This document shows, piece by piece, positions 20,533 through 35,516 of a stretch of 64,000 bases of DNA. The first letter of the stretch is position 1, and each line of letters opens with the position of its first letter. Source of the stretch: Tillus elongatus (Eukaryota; Arthropoda; Insecta; Coleoptera; Cleridae); the NCBI GenBank assembly GCA_964006375.1, contig OZ023267.1:22999739-23063738 (forward strand). Reading direction: 5' to 3'. The notes under the pieces are model-generated. The model searched no databases and was not told where the DNA came from. It saw nothing but the letters and a program-made list of their open reading frames with translations. The position numbers and the translations under genes were made by a program.

Positions 20533-21612
20533 ATGGTGTATTCTGTAGAAGAAAGAATTGAAATAATTACTCTTTTTTTTCAAAAACGATGACTGTGCCA
20601 ACCGTACCGTAGATTTCTTTAATCAGCGACATCCGAACAGACATGTTAACCGAAAATACATTTTGGGGTTAGTTGCAAAGTTTCGACAGAGTGGTTCAGT
20701 AGCCAACAAAAAACGGGATCCTGAACGTGAATTTCCGGTTAGAAATGAGACTACTGAGATTGGAGTTTTAGGACAAATTACTGCAGACCCAACTTTGAGC
20801 ACGAGATAATTGGACACTGTTTCAAACATCAAAAGAATAACTATTTAGCGAATATTGAAGCATCATAAATTTCACCCGCTTAAAATTCATCTTGTACAAC
20901 AACTGAATGAAGATGATTTTGATCGGCGGCTGCAGTTTTGTGGAGTTATGACTGCACGAATATCTGATAACGAGAACTTTCTGTTTAATATCTGTTTTTC
21001 AGACGAGTGTACGTTTTGATTAAACTCTACAGTCAATCGTCATAACTGTCGTTATTGGGCCATAATAATCCAAGAAATTTTCACGAAATCCACACTCAAA
21101 CTCCACAGAAATTGAATGTCTGGACTGGCATTTTTGGAGACCGTTTAATCGGACCAATTTTTCTTGATGGCAATTTGAGTGGCGAAACGTATTTGGAATT
21201 ACTAGAAGATATCGTTTACTCTCTACTAATTGACATTGTTGAAAATGATGATCGCTATCAAGAAAATCAATTAGTATTTCAACAAGATGGATCTCCTCCG
21301 CATTTTTCACAACGTGTTAGGGAGTTTTTGAACAGAGAGTTTCCAGAACAATGGATTGGGCGTAGAGGTGCTATTGAGTGGGCCCCTAGATCACCGGATT
21401 TAACTCCTTTAGACTTATTTCTATGGGGCCACTTAAATAGTAGAATTTACGCAACAGAGCCGGAGTCTCTGGAAGAATTACGACGACGCATTGTTGGAGA
21501 ATTATGTCTAATAACGCCACAAATGCTCCAGAATGTCATAGCTCTTTTTGAACATAATTTGTACTTTTGCATGGAAGCTGGTGGTCAACAATTTGAACAC
21601 TTACTTAACTAA
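20533..21612 (+). pseudogene. Mariner-type transposase pseudogene (second family)
   Basis: The frame starts MVYSVEERIEII, shifts in a T-run near 20572-20580, and then continues DFFNQRHPNRHVNRKYIL. Stops interrupt it after LSTR, after RITI and after DECTF. A small indel sits at YWA/NNPRNF. The catalytic parts remain readable: FSDECTF, QQDGSPPHF and SPDLTPLDLFLWG, again 41 residues apart. The last 185 residues are one open frame (21055-21612) ending GGQQFEHLLN. It cannot give a full enzyme. The closest relative in this window is the copy at 53.8-60.0 kb. Confidence 0.88.
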
Positions 21613-21967
21613 ATAAACAATTTTGAACGTTTGGTTTTGTTTTTTAGTTTTTTTAACGAAAAATTGACTAATCAGTCCATTTCTTATCACAATGAATGAA
21701 ATACGTTCTTGCAACTCCAAGTGTGAATAATTCTTAAACGAGCTGATAAAACTTCCAAAAAAATTAGTGTGCTGAATTCAGAAATAAAAGAGCTTTCAAA
21801 TCATGTAACACTCGTTCCCTATTTAAAATATAAGGGTTGATGTGACAAAGTTGAGTTTTATGTCAAAACATATCCCCCTCAATATTAAAATTGACGTGTT
21901 TCAGCGTTTCTTAAAAAAAATTCTCTGGATGCAAATCGGTCTGTTTCGTTTTCAATGCGCCAGCCTG

Positions 21968-22907
21968 TATAAGTCAAGCGTACATCTGAACCTGACTACA
22001 GGTTGGGCAAACCAGGGCTGTACTCACTAAACCACTGATGCTGCAAGTTCACGGTTGTAAGCTGAACTTAATTACCAATTTAGGACACAATGTGACTACC
22101 ACTGACATCAATTATATTACGAAATACACACTTTAGCTGAGTTTTGCAAACAAAACTATCATATTACGCGTATGAGAAACAACAATAATGCAACAAAAAC
22201 TACAGTAACAACAATACGAACATTACCTATTATTTTGCAGTCTTTACATTTTGTCATCTGCCGTAATTATTTCACACTGTTGTTTATTAATAAAAAAATA
22301 GAAAGCGCGTTATATATTATTGTGTTAGTTTATGTAACAGTTTTCCCGGAAGATTCTAATTATACCAGATTCCACCAACTGACTTGTAGATTACAAAGAT
22401 TAATATGATCCGTTGTGTAATTGGAACGGCGTATTCAAATATTTAGTATTATCTCGCAACAAAAGCAAGAGATGTCCAGTAAAAAACATAAGTTATGGCA
22501 TATAAATTATGTCTACTGAAATCGTGTACTTTTAATAAAGTCAAAATTCTTAGCAGCTGGTTGCTTATTCATTTCTGATAAATACAGATGCCATAGGAAT
22601 CCATATCTATAAGCAGCTAAAGCAGAGACCAAGAATGGTGAAAAATATTGATATAACAAAATAAGTGTAAAAAGGAATTATAAAACATATATCATATTTT
22701 GAAGAACAAAAAGATTTAAAGGCTGGATGTCCAAAAGGTATCTGGGGGCACTAACGTGCCCCCTCCAAGTCGAGCTAAAATGCGCAAAAAAAATCTGAAA
22801 TTTGAATTTGGTATGCAGAATATTCATGTACAAATAATTTTCTTCAAACAATCTATGTACTTTACCTAATTCAACTTGGAGTATAATTCAATCATCCAGA
22901 GAATCAA

Positions 22908-22909
<2 letters not shown>
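21968..22909. other. Unassigned AT-rich sequence
   Basis: Small ORFs only, with no motif support. Confidence 0.4.

Positions 22910-22982
<73 letters not shown>
22910..22982. repeat. (TA)n tract, ~73 bp
   Basis: Its right edge abuts the RT scrap at 22983. Confidence 0.95.
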
Positions 22983-22984
<2 letters not shown>

Positions 22985-23095
22985 TTAGATCGTCGGCAAA
23001 AAGCAGCTTGTCGCAGTTAAGTCATTTATGAAAATAAGCACAAGCAAAGGTCCCAAGTTTAAACCCTGAGGAACTCCAGACATACTGAGTTCTGT
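22983..23095 (-). pseudogene. Short non-LTR RT fragment
   Basis: The minus strand reads LSMSGVPQGLNLGPLLVLIFIND and then, after a frameshift, KLLFADDLK: the GVPQG box followed by a FADD catalytic box. It is truncated by the TA tract on one side and by TA-core repeat on the other. Confidence 0.7.
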
Positions 23096-23099
23096 TTTT

Positions 23100-24577
<1,478 letters not shown>

Positions 24578-24958
24578 TAAAAAGTTTAATTTTGGTATGT
24601 AGTAAGGTCCTTCCTAGGGCAAGATATCCACTAAATTTCATTAAAATACATTTGTAATTTTTGTAGAAAAAAAAAATTTTCGAAAGAAAATTTAAATAAC
24701 TCAATTTTCTATTAACTGAGAAAGTTGAATTTTGGAACCTAGTAAGATCTCTCCCAAGGCAACATATATAATAAATTTCATTAAAACAACTTTGTTATTT
24801 TCGGAGAAAAAAATTTTTTTCGAAAGGAAACTCATAATTTTCCCGGAAAACCCCGTCCGATTTTCCTGACTAACAAACTCATCCAAGCCATTAATAAAAA
24901 AGCGGCACTTGCCTAGTTTCATTGAAATCGGTTAATTATTTTTTGAGTTATCAGACGG

Positions 24959-25056
<98 letters not shown>

Positions 25057-25171
25057 TCAAACTGACCCCGTATATGGGTTCTAGGGGTCCAAGTTTGCGC
25101 TCATTTGAAACAAATTTGCAAAGTCTCACCATCGATACCTCTCTATTAGTGAATTTTTTAAAATAAAAATT
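24578..25171 (-). repeat. TA-core repeat (R1+core+L+hairpin), reverse
   Basis: Includes a doubled 'aatttcattaaaa' segment, R1, (TA)n at 24963-25053, L, and the hairpin TAGTGAATTTTTTAAAATAAAAATTCACTAA ending near 25171. Confidence 0.7.
24963..25053. repeat. (TA)n tract, ~91 bp
   Basis: Between R1 and L modules. Confidence 0.95.
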
Positions 25172-25990
25172 CACTAATAAATAATAAGTGGGTTTGTCAG
25201 GATTAAAAGGCGTCAATGGTTGGGTCAGCTGACGAAAATTAAACGTCATTTGCTAGAATTATTTTAACCCGTCTCTTCCTAATTTTTCCATTCCGCTTTT
25301 TTGACCACCATGGCAACAGTTTCTATGACACCTAAACCAATTTAAATTTAAACTAATGATTTATGCAATGATATGCATATTCTGTTGCAGTTTATTTAAT
25401 TTTATTGATAAAATGACAGAAACATAATTTAAAATGACATTTTTATCGTCCATTCCTATGTCATGCCAGATCTAATTTAAATAAAAAACAAAGCATGTAT
25501 ATTAAATATGAAGAGCGAATAAGTGACTATAAGCGATATAAATTGTTCGGTTAACTTATATAGCAAACTATATTATAAATATAATAGCAACAATTGATTG
25601 AATTGCATGCTTTATTTCAGGCTTTGAATTGATTAGGTGTGCCCATAATGAGTGTGTCTATACAATAGTCATCGAATTATAACAATGCTTTACGACTGGA
25701 GTCGAGGGATATATTTAATGACATCTTGGCTGATCTAGCGTTGAATTCTCTTGACAGATGGCTCGACGTTTCTACATTTGTATAGTACCTGGACTAAAAC
25801 TTTTTGAGAACGGGAATGTTAGCACTAGTATCAAGGCTAAAACAGACAAATTTTAAGACTTAGATGTGCGTTTGAGCCCTGCTTTTGTAGCATACTCTCC
25901 TGTTGATATTCTACTTTTGCTTCAGTACGTCGAAAAACCTTTATAATGATTTTTTTATTTTATTTCAACAACACACCACGAGGGCTTATA
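25172..25990. other. Unassigned sequence
   Basis: A possible RRQWLGQL scrap at about 25196-25260 recalls the end of non-LTR polyproteins, but it is too short to call. Confidence 0.35.
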
Positions 25991-27945
25991 GCCTAAATAC
26001 TATCGTACCGTGGGTGTCGACAAGGAGGAAAGAGGCAACTTGTTAATTCTGGACTTGAAGGTTTGGAAGTTCGGGGGATAAGGAAAAACATGTGCCGGCA
26101 AGGAATTCCACAACTTGGAAGTCCTCGGGACAAAAGAGCGGGCATAACAAGATGTTCGATGTCTGGTGACCTGGACAGTAAAAGGGTGCATTCGCTCTGT
26201 TTCCCTGGTAGATCTGTTGGGGGTAGCAGGTGGAGGAACTATGGAAGAAAGCTCCTCTGAGCAGTGCCCGTGCAGATATCTATAAAAGAGAGAGAGAGAG
26301 GTCACCAACGGCACGTCGGTGGGTAAGCGATGGCAGCCTTTGGGTGAGGGTAGGGTCACTGATGAGACGTATAGCTCTCTTCTGAATGGAGTCCAGGATA
26401 GCGAGTGTAGAAGCGGCAGCAGCACCCCAGATGTGGGAGCAGTATTCGAGGTTTGGCCTTATTTGTGAAGTATATAAAGTATGGAGATTAGCTGGTGAAA
26501 AGTATTTGCGAGCGCGGAAGAGGAAACCTAATTTCTTAGCAGCCGCTTCTGCAATTGATGTGACATGTTGGTGCCAATTGAGATTTCGATCCACAGAGAT
26601 GCCAACAAGTAAAAAGGACTCATTACTTTGAATAACTTGGTTGTTTATTGTGATGGGTCTAGGGCTGGTGTATCTCTTATGAGAAAGAAAGCAAGACTGT
26701 GATTTGGTGAGGTTGAATTGTACAAGATTTCTACTTCCCCAGTCTAATATTTTTTGGAGATCCACAGAGATAGAACCCTCCATGAGTCTGCGATCCTCAT
26801 CTAATTGGGCTAAAGAGACAGGCTTAGAATATTGTATATTTGAGTGGAGGGTGCTGTAGTCTGCGTAACTGTGAGCTGGGTTGGATGTGCTAGAGAGGAG
26901 GTCATTGATGTGGAGAAGAAACAAAGTAGGGGCTAAAGCTGAACCTTGAGGAACTCCTGCATTAATTGAATACAGTATAGAAATGCTCCGGTTAGAGAGG
27001 AAATTTGCTGTCCACGTACAGAGTTTTGGTGGTAAGCCATAGGCCGGTAGTTTATTAAGCAGTGCTGCGTGCCAGACCTGGTCGAATGCTTTGGATATGT
27101 CTAGAGCGACAATCTGGGATTCGCCGTGTAGTTCCATAGACTTGTTCCAAGAATGGGGGACAAAGGAAAGGAGGTCGGCAGTTGATCTGCGCTGACGGAA
27201 TCCATACTGACTGTCGTGAATTAGACTGTGTTTTTCAAGAAATTTTAGTAATTCGGTGTTTATATACTTTTTCATCACTTTAGATATGACTGAAAGGAGA
27301 GAAATAGGCCTGTAGTTGCTAGGAAGCGCTTTGGATCCCTCCTTGGGAGCGGGTTCTACTCGCGCAGTTTTCCAGTTACTAGGGAATATGCCTCTATTGT
27401 AAGATGTCTGAAACAGACGAGTCAGGACAGGAGCAAGTTCTGGTGCGCATTTTTTGAGAACAATTGCTGGGATCTCGTCAAGGCCAGATGCTTTCCTGGT
27501 ATTAAGAGAATAGAGCATCTTTTGTACCTTTTAAGTTTTGAAAATGATATCCGTCATTTTATGCGCGATATTGGAGACTGTTGGTGGTTAAACATTTGGA
27601 GGTGGGTTGAGAGTAGAATTGCCGGCGAACAACGAGGCAAAAAGTTCAGCCATGCCCAGGGCAGTAGAAACAATTTCATCCCCCGAGACAAGAGGTGGGA
27701 ACGTGCTCTTGCAGAAATTATTCCCAATAGATTTAGCAAGAGTCCAGAAGGGTTTTCTGCCGCTGGAGCTTAAGAGGACTTTGTTTTTGATGTGGTTATT
27801 AAACGAGTTTTTGGCCTCAGAAAGAATGCGGATATAGCGGTTTCTTGCGTCGTTAAATGCTTGACGGTTTCGCACATTTTTTCCGGCTTCTTGGATTAGA
27901 TCCCATCTGTATCCTACTTCTCTTTTGATATATACAAATTTTACA
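25991..27945 (-). pseudogene. Non-LTR RT remnant (CR1/Jockey-like), catalytic Asp lost
   Basis: The minus strand gives the linker and RT of a LINE polyprotein, missing the endonuclease. From 27945: YRWDLIQEAGKNVRNRQAF, FWTLAKSIGNN, then two in-frame stops (about 27585 and 27534), then KASGLDEIPAIVL, NYRPISLLSVISKV, QYGFRQRRST, ALDISKAFDQVWH and INAGVPQGSALAP. The catalytic box reads SYADYSTLH, with the second Asp of YADD replaced by Tyr. The C-terminal part (RRAVGDLSLSLFYRYLHG, FVPRTSKLWNSLPAHVFP) lies in another frame: the shift falls at the (AG)n run 26284-26299, a typical slippage site. It meets an opposed LINE fragment head-on at about 27945. Confidence 0.85.
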
Positions 27946-28803
27946 GTTAATAAGTACAATTTTGGCACTTCCAGCACTGTATGTGTTTCAGTGTGTGAAG
28001 TATGTGCATAATAACCTGGACAAATTTCCAACAAACAATCAAAAGCACAATTTCGACACCCCAAGTAAGGATAGTCTAAGAACACCACTTCATAGACTGT
28101 CTCAGATACAGCAGGGAGTGGACTATTGGGGTCCTAATTTGTATAATAGAATGCCGGTTGAACTGAAGAACAAACCAATGCAGCAATTTCATAAGGCACT
28201 GAAACAGATCCTACTGAAAATACCACTTTTACACATTGGAAGAGTTCATGATTCAGAGTGAATGAGGGGACCATGTTTTTGTTTCTGTTTTGATATATCA
28301 GTCCTCGATAATTGTTTTTATCATTTGCATGATTACTTTGACAATTTAAAGAGTGTATATCGCAGATATATCATCTGAATAATTTTATTTGTGGTGCCAT
28401 GTTACCCCAAAAGGATAAAACGCTTAAAACTGTGATAGTTAATTTTAACTTTTTTTATTTTTTTGTCTTTTAACATATATTAATTTTATGTGTTATTTAA
28501 TGTTTTGATCTATAATGATATGTTTTATCTATACATATTTTATCGGGGTTTGTTTTATAGCGTACGCGTTTAGCTTTGTTAGTTTATATTTGTTGTTTTT
28601 GTACGTTTTTTTAATTGGCTTTGTTGCCTATGTTTGCATTTGTCTAGGTTATTAGGTAGTTTTAGCATTTTATATGTTGACAGTGTTTATATTATCTTTA
28701 GTTTTTCGATTTTACATTTGAATGTAAAAACTTTAGTTTTGTTTGACGCCCCATGTAAATCTTGATGGGAAATACACTATTATCTATTACCTATTACCTA
28801 TTT
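27930..28803 (+). pseudogene. 3' end of a second non-LTR retrotransposon
   Basis: The plus strand reads ISTILALPALYVFQCVKYVHNN, THR/PLHRLSQIQQGVDYWGPNLYNRMP and LKNKPMQQFHKALKQILL, the characteristic C-terminal tail of insect LINE polyproteins after the RT. About 540 bp of 3' UTR follow. The copy ends in three units of the heptamer CTATTAC (28778-28801), a microsatellite tail. Everything upstream is missing, as expected of a 5'-truncated insertion. Confidence 0.7.
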
Positions 28804-28854
28804 GGAGAACCCAATTCATCACAAAATACAGTTTTCGGACCTGACGATAGTTTT

Positions 28855-28939
28855 CGAAGTTATCCAAGCCACTTGCGAAAGCTAGGTACTCACTAAATTT
28901 GATCAAAATCAGCCCGTTATTATTTGAGTTATCGGGGTG

Positions 28940-29035
<96 letters not shown>
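28855..29035 (-). repeat. TA-core R1 fragment and (TA)n
   Basis: 'gaagttatccaagccactt' through 'ttgagttatcggggtgatac' lead into (TA)n at 28944-29035, where the Penelope-like 3' end begins. Confidence 0.65.
28944..29035. repeat. (TA)n tract, ~92 bp
   Basis: Abuts the 3' terminus of the Penelope-like element. Confidence 0.95.
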
Positions 29036-29038
<3 letters not shown>

Positions 29039-30880
29039 GCCATATGAGACGTACTTGGTTCTCGGGTTGAACCGCGTCCAGAATATATTAAAACTCGACG
29101 TCTCGGCTCCTGTTTTGGAGCCATTTTCAAGACGTAAAGGAGATATGTAAGGACATGAACTCTAAGGCTTCATCCTGCCTAGTCCTTAGAGCGGTGAACA
29201 AAGGTGGGTTGGGTTGTTGTATCTAGATTACAGGGCCTCAATATGCCTACTCCCCAAATCTCGCCGAAGATCGTCTCTAAGGTCTCAGTGTGTTCAACCC
29301 TAGGCCTAAAAGAGATCTGGCAGTTCGTTGCAAGTCTTGTATTCTATGTACCGTTTTGCCTACCTGCTTCGCTATCAGTGTAATTAGTCGGGTCACGGTC
29401 AATTAAGTGAGGGGCTTTCATCACGGTACTTAAAGGATTAAGATGATTGCAGGTATTTGATGAATCAGGTAATGGGGCAATAAAATGGTCTATTGAATTT
29501 ATTGTCTTTTTGTGTGTTTGTAATGAAGATGTAATAGATTACCAAGTAATCGGAAGACGAAGACCATAATCTCTATTATTTAAACAATCGGGACGTTTTT
29601 CGATCTCGATCGCTTCGCGGATAACTCTAGTTTTGAAGTTTTAAACTGGGGCTACTGTTTTGGCATTGCCGAAGTCTATTTTGTGTCCTGTATGAATCTC
29701 ATGCATGTCCAGCGGCGATGAGGGGTCGGATTTTCTAACTGCGAGGGTGTGTTCGTATATTCTATTGTGGATGCGTCTATTTGTTTGTCCTACATAAGTT
29801 CGGGAACAGTCGGAAGAAGGAATTTCGTAAACTTTTTGGGATTCGTTTGGAATCGTATCCTTGGGAGTTTTTATCAGATTTGGTAGTTTTTGCTCCGTTG
29901 TGAATATGGTTTTGATACTATGGGTTCTAAAAATTCGCTGTGTTGTTTGGACTCTCTCTGTTCTTGTTGTGGTGTAGTGGCTTGTTGTTGTGTGTTTATA
30001 ATGTTTCGTAGTATGTGATTGTTGTCGTGTCCCTTTTCTAGCAATGTCTGTCTTAAAAAGTTTAATTCTGTCTGTTTATTGTTGTTGTCCGTTAGTCTAA
30101 AGCTTCGTGTTACTAGTGTTCGAACCACGAAATTTGTTGCGATGGGCGATGGTGAGATTGGGCGTTAAGATAACGATTAATGTAGGTTGGTGTTCGGTAG
30201 ACAGTGTAAGAAAATCCTCTGACTGGGTTTTTAGTGATGAGCACATCTAAGAAAGGGAAAGAAAAAAATATTTTCTATTTCCATGGTGAACTGCATTTGG
30301 GTGTTGATGTTATTTAGGTAAGAAAGGAATTCCTCTAGAGTTTCTTTACCGTGTGGTCAGACAGCGAAAATGTCGTCAACCTATCTTAACAAGTAGGTTG
30401 GTTTAAGTTGGGATGTTGTTGACGTTCGGTTGCAATGAAACAGTAGATGCAATTCTGGGACCGGCACAGGTGTATATACTACTAAAATAGTTTGCCAATT
30501 CGTTCGCCGAAGTTTCTGTGTCAGCAGATATGATTAGTTGAAAATCCCTTTGGGTCTCATTCTTTTCAATTTCATGTGGTCGATCCTGACTCAATACATG
30601 AGTATTTATCCTATTGAAGTGAGACCAATTGGAGAATCTGGACCTATCCGTCTAGATGATGTTACTGGGGAACCTTTCATCTTCTTGAACATTGCTTAGG
30701 AGCCATCGGCAAAACTGGATTCGCATATCGTGGCCTCCCGGGAGCAATTTTTGTACTAGCTACACTTTAAATGCTTTATAATTGTATTTCTCCAGTACTT
30801 TATGTACAAATCCAACAAACAGCTACACTCGGCTGCTACTTCCCTGGCTGGTAGATGTTTATTTACCTCGAATAGACTAA
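29036..30880 (-). pseudogene. Penelope-like retroelement remnant (RT + GIY-YIG endonuclease)
   Basis: Read on the minus strand across frames: DDIFAV*PHGKETLEEFLSY (catalytic DD region with a stop), NNINTQMQFTMEIEN, LPFLDVLITKNPV, YTVYRTPTYINRYLNA and VRTLVTRSFRLTDNNNKQTE give the PLE-type RT. VYEIPSSDCSRTYVGQTNRR and IHNRIYEHTLAVR give the GIY-YIG-type endonuclease, followed by TRVIREAIEIEKRPDCLNNR. The 3' end (FNIFWTRFNPRTK-like, 29041-29110) meets (TA)n. Several stops and shifts make it inactive. PLEs copy RNA using a telomerase-like RT; the 5' part of this copy is lost or too decayed to read beyond about 30.88 kb. Confidence 0.8.
29137..29330 (-). repeat. Source-like unit of the 70-bp minisatellite, in Penelope 3' region
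   Basis: 'gagatatgtaaggac', 'ctctaaggcttcatcctgcc' and 'ccttagagcggtgaacaaag' match the repeat unit at 48.85-49.55 kb. The adjacent 'tgcctactccccaaatctcg' stretch also recurs there, inverted. Confidence 0.75.
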
Positions 30881-31049
30881 GAACATTTGCATATTTTTAC
30901 ATATTTTTGAGATCAACGTAGCCAAAGCTTCTGATCATCACATGATAAGTATGTGTGACTTGGTGTTTGTTTATATTGAGGGCTTCTGTTAGCAAATGCA
31001 GGAGAGAGTGGTGAACCCATTGGAGCACCTCGAACTTGTTTGTAAAATT

Positions 31050-31640
31050 TACAAAATGGTCCAATTTTGGTCCCCTGCTCTTTATAACCTATATAAATGA
31101 TCTGCCACCCATCGTTGCATCAGATGCACTCGTTCTTTATGCCGATGATACCAGTTTTGTTAACAGAGCAACAATTACTGATCTGGATCATTGTACAAGT
31201 GTTGTCTTGAGCTAGCAGATCAGTGGTTTAAACTCTCTTAAACTTAACTTAAATATGACACAACGACTGGTGCTAAATACGGGACACAGCAGTGGGGCAA
31301 AGCTAAAACTTCTTGGTGTAATTCTGGAAGATAGCCTTACCTGGTCTGCTTAAGCTTCGTCTTTGCTAAGAAAGTTGTCTACGGCTATTTTTACAATGCG
31401 GCGAATAAAAATTGTGGTTTGCAAAAAGCACATTTTTCCAGCTTCCACCATATCGCTGGTATGGTGTGCTTCTGTGGGGATGCAGTCTAGACTTGCAGAA
31501 AGTGCTCCTGAGGTAGATAGCTACCCGGCGTGTCTTGTGCGACCTGTATTTATACATTTTGACTTATTCGTAATGGTTCCGTATCGCTTCTGTAGTGTTT
31601 TTTTGTCATTGTATATAATCTATTGACCATTTGTATTTTG
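31050..31640 (+). pseudogene. Non-LTR RT remnant with YADD box, copy A
   Basis: The plus strand gives GPLLFITYINDLPPIVASDA, VLYADDTSFVNRATITDLD, LKLLGVILEDSLTWS, LLRKLSTAIF and, frameshifted, FHHIAGMVCFCGDAV (AYFHSIAGYGVLLWG-type). These are the palm and thumb parts of a Jockey-like RT. Stops and shifts make it inactive. The 3' part continues into a tRNA-like segment, as in copy B at 34.49 kb. Confidence 0.75.
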
Positions 31641-31885
31641 TATATGGCCAAACAGGTCGAATAGGTCAGTTCGCGAGGCGATTAACCTCTAGAATTGGGC
31701 TAGGAGATCGTGGATTCGAGTCCCGTATTCAGGCAGTCGTTCTTTTTTACTCGAACATGGAAAGGCCGTCTTTTGATGAGTTATGGGTGGTGTCCTTTGG
31801 ACATATGTGTATGTAAGCTCCTTCCGCGCACGCTTAATACTTCTGAGTGCGAAGTTTGTCTACTATGGTGTTATTAATATTATTA
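31540..31885 (+). repeat. tRNA-like LINE-3'/SINE module, copy A
   Basis: The tRNA-like core is at about 31656-31732: A-box-like TAGGTCAGTTCG and B-box-like GGATTCGAGTCCC. Then 'gatgagttatgggtggtgtcc', 'cttccgcgcacgcttaatac' and an (ATT)n tail, interrupted at 31886 by a TA-core repeat. Confidence 0.75.
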
Positions 31886-33073
<1,188 letters not shown>

Positions 33074-33203
33074 TTAGTGAATTTTCTTAAAAAAATTCAC
33101 TAATGAGGAGATCCCGACTTTTGAATTTTGAAAAAATTTCTTCAAATGAGCGCTAATTAGCCCCCCCAGAAAACATATCCGGGGTCAGTTTCAATTTTTA
33201 TAT

Positions 33204-33381
<178 letters not shown>

Positions 33382-34172
33382 CACACCGATAACTCAAAAA
33401 ATAATGGACCGATTTTGATTAAATTTGGTGAAAAAATTCCTTTTGTAAATGGCTTGGATAAGTTCGTTAGCCAGGAAAATCTGCCCAGGTTTTCCCGGAA
33501 AATTTTGTGTTTTCTTTCAAAAAAAAATTATATCTCCGGAATTAACAAAGTAAGGGCAACCAAATTTGGTACACATGTTTACATCGTCATAGGTAAGTTA
33601 CTCACCAAAATTTAGCTATGTAGGTCAAAAGACAAAAAAGTTATAGGCATTTAAAGAAAAATAAATTGGGGTTTTCCTCAAAACGTCAAAGTGGCGATTT
33701 AAAATGTCAAAATTGGCAACATTTAGGCAAATAACTTGAATCTAATACGCGCTATAGAAATAAAATATCTCAAGAAGGATGTTTTACAAACCCTAAAGTC
33801 TTAGTTTCAATCGTCATTGTCCTTCATTTTACTAAAATATTTGCAGAAAATTCATTTCAAATAGACCCTCTCTCTGATGCTTGGCAGTAGCCTTAGCTAT
33901 AGAGTGTATCGTTTAATGGTATATAATTTTTGTCGAATTTTCGTAAAAAATCAATAAAGCTCAATATATCCGTTATTATATAAGATATGAAAAAAATTTG
34001 TATATATTAATTATAGGGTGTCTTGAGCTACATCTTAAAATAATATTTCTACAATCACAGGCTGGCCCATAAGTCGTTGGTGATACAAATTTCCTTTTTT
34101 CTAATCAAACACGCCTTAAGTTATTGCATTTTCCATCGAAATATAATGCATGTTTGTAAGAAAATAAATCCT

Positions 34173-34482
34173 GGATGCAGCAAGTGCGTTATGGTAGCGA
34201 ATTTTGATCAAATGCTTCATATTTGAATAGCCCAATTTGCTATTAATCTATAAGGTTGACCAAGAAACGAGTTTTCCCGGGAACACTTCAAGTTTACTTT
34301 TGGAAATTTTTGTACATTTTCACACAATAAAGTTATTTTTATGAAACATGGCACATTGTTTTTACTATATAGGTTATACTGGTAACCAAAATTGATGCCT
34401 GCTTTCTTAAAAAGAAAACACACATATTTGCAATAAAAACATTTTTATGAAAATTCACTACCATAACGCACTTGCTGCGTCC
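34173..34482. repeat. 310-bp MITE (GGACGCAGC family)
   Basis: Ends GGATGCAGCAAGTGCGTTAT and, inverted, GGACGCAGCAAGTGCGTTAT. The TIRs are about 35 bp. Confidence 0.85.
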
Positions 34483-34485
34483 AGA

Positions 34486-35015
34486 GTTTTTTACAATGCG
34501 GCGAATGAAAATTGTGGTAGGCCTGAAGGCCTGCAAAAAGGCACATTTTTACAACTTCCACCATATGGCTGGTATGGTGTGCTTCTGTGGGGATGCAGTT
34601 CAGACTTGCAGAAAGTGCTCTTGAGGTAGATAGCAAACCGGCGTGTCTTATGCGACCTGTATTTATACTTTTTATGACTTATTCATAATGGTTCCTTATC
34701 GTTTCTGTAGTGTTTTTTACCATTGTATGTAATCTATTTGACCATTTGTATTTTGTATAGGGCCAAGCAGGTCGAATAGGTCAGGTCGCGAGGGGATTAA
34801 CCTCTAGAATCGGGCTAGGAGATCGTGGGTTCGAGTCCCGTATTCGGACAGTCGGTCTTTTTCACTCGAACGTGGAAAGGCCGTCTTTTTATGAGTTATG
34901 GGTGGTGTCTTTTGTACATATGTGTATCTAAGCTTCTTCCGCGCACGCTTAATACTTTTGAGTGCGAAGTTTGTCTACTATGGTGTTATTAATATTATTA
35001 TTATTATATCTTAGG
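34486..35015 (+). repeat. LINE-3'/tRNA-like module, copy B
   Basis: Starts with the RT C-terminal scrap (LPPYGWYGVLLWGCSSDLQKV, 34550-34612). The tRNA-like core is at 34771-34847: GTCGAAT acceptor strand, TAGGTCAGGTCG A-box, GGGTTCGAGTCCC T-arm with a 7-nt loop, ATTCGGA. An (ATT)n tail follows. Confidence 0.75.
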
Positions 35016-35035
35016 TAATTTTACCTGTATATATA

Positions 35036-35144
35036 CAGTGCTTTCGAAAAGTAACGAATAAATTCATCATTGCTGAAATTTTTGACACTTTTTAATATAC
35101 GACCCATATTTGTGACGTCATCGTTGTTCGAGATATGACGTCAC
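35036..35144 (+). repeat. Solo 109-bp fragment of a mariner TIR
   Basis: CAGTGCTTTCGAAAAGTAAC through 'gagatatgacgtcac' matches the ends of the mariner at 35517-37320. It is followed immediately by copy C of the tRNA-like module. Confidence 0.85.
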
Positions 35145-35510
35145 TTATTCGTAATGGTTCCTTATCGTTTCTGTAGTGTTTTTGCCATTGTATATAATCT
35201 ATTTGACCATTTGTATTTTGTATATGGCCAAACAGGTCGAATAGGTCAGTTCGCGAGGGGATTAACCTCTAGAATCGGGCTAGGAGATCGTGGGTTCGAG
35301 TCCCGTATTCGGACAGTCGGTCTTTTTCACTCGAACGTGGAAAGACCGTCTTTTGATGAGTTATGGGTGGTGTCCTTTGTACATATGTGTATGTAAGCTT
35401 CTTCCGCGCACGCTTAATACTTCTGAGTGCGAAGTTTGTCTACTATGGTGTTATTAATATTATTATTATTATTATTATATCTTAGGTAATTTTACCTGTA
35501 TATATACAGT
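35145..35510 (+). repeat. tRNA-like module, copy C
   Basis: Same as copy B from 'ttattcgtaatggttcct' on. The tRNA-like core is at 35236-35312. Both B and C end in 'ggtaattttacctgtatata' before a mariner end. Confidence 0.78.
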
Positions 35511-35516
35511 TCTTTC

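Larger units (their letters stand above)
20066..21967 (+). mobile_element. Decayed DD41D mariner, second family, copy 1 (~1.9 kb)
   Basis: The ends read ...TGGCGCATTGAAAACGAAAC on the left and the inverse ...TTTTCAATGCGCCAGCCTG on the right, with TA following at 21968-21969. The TIRs are long (about 325 bp or more) but diverged, and the first bases of the left end are damaged. The left TIR holds an internal stem of about 32 bp (20374-20460). Unrelated in sequence to the 16.6-kb element beyond protein homology. Confidence 0.85.

Noticed and set aside
25196..25260. RRQWLGQL scrap as a retrotransposon tail
   Set aside because: Only about 20 residues with no neighbouring motif. Too weak to annotate.
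29036..29330. Hammerhead ribozyme in the Penelope 3' region
   Set aside because: Penelope elements often carry one, but I found no CTGATGA/GAAA core on either strand here. A covariance search would settle it.
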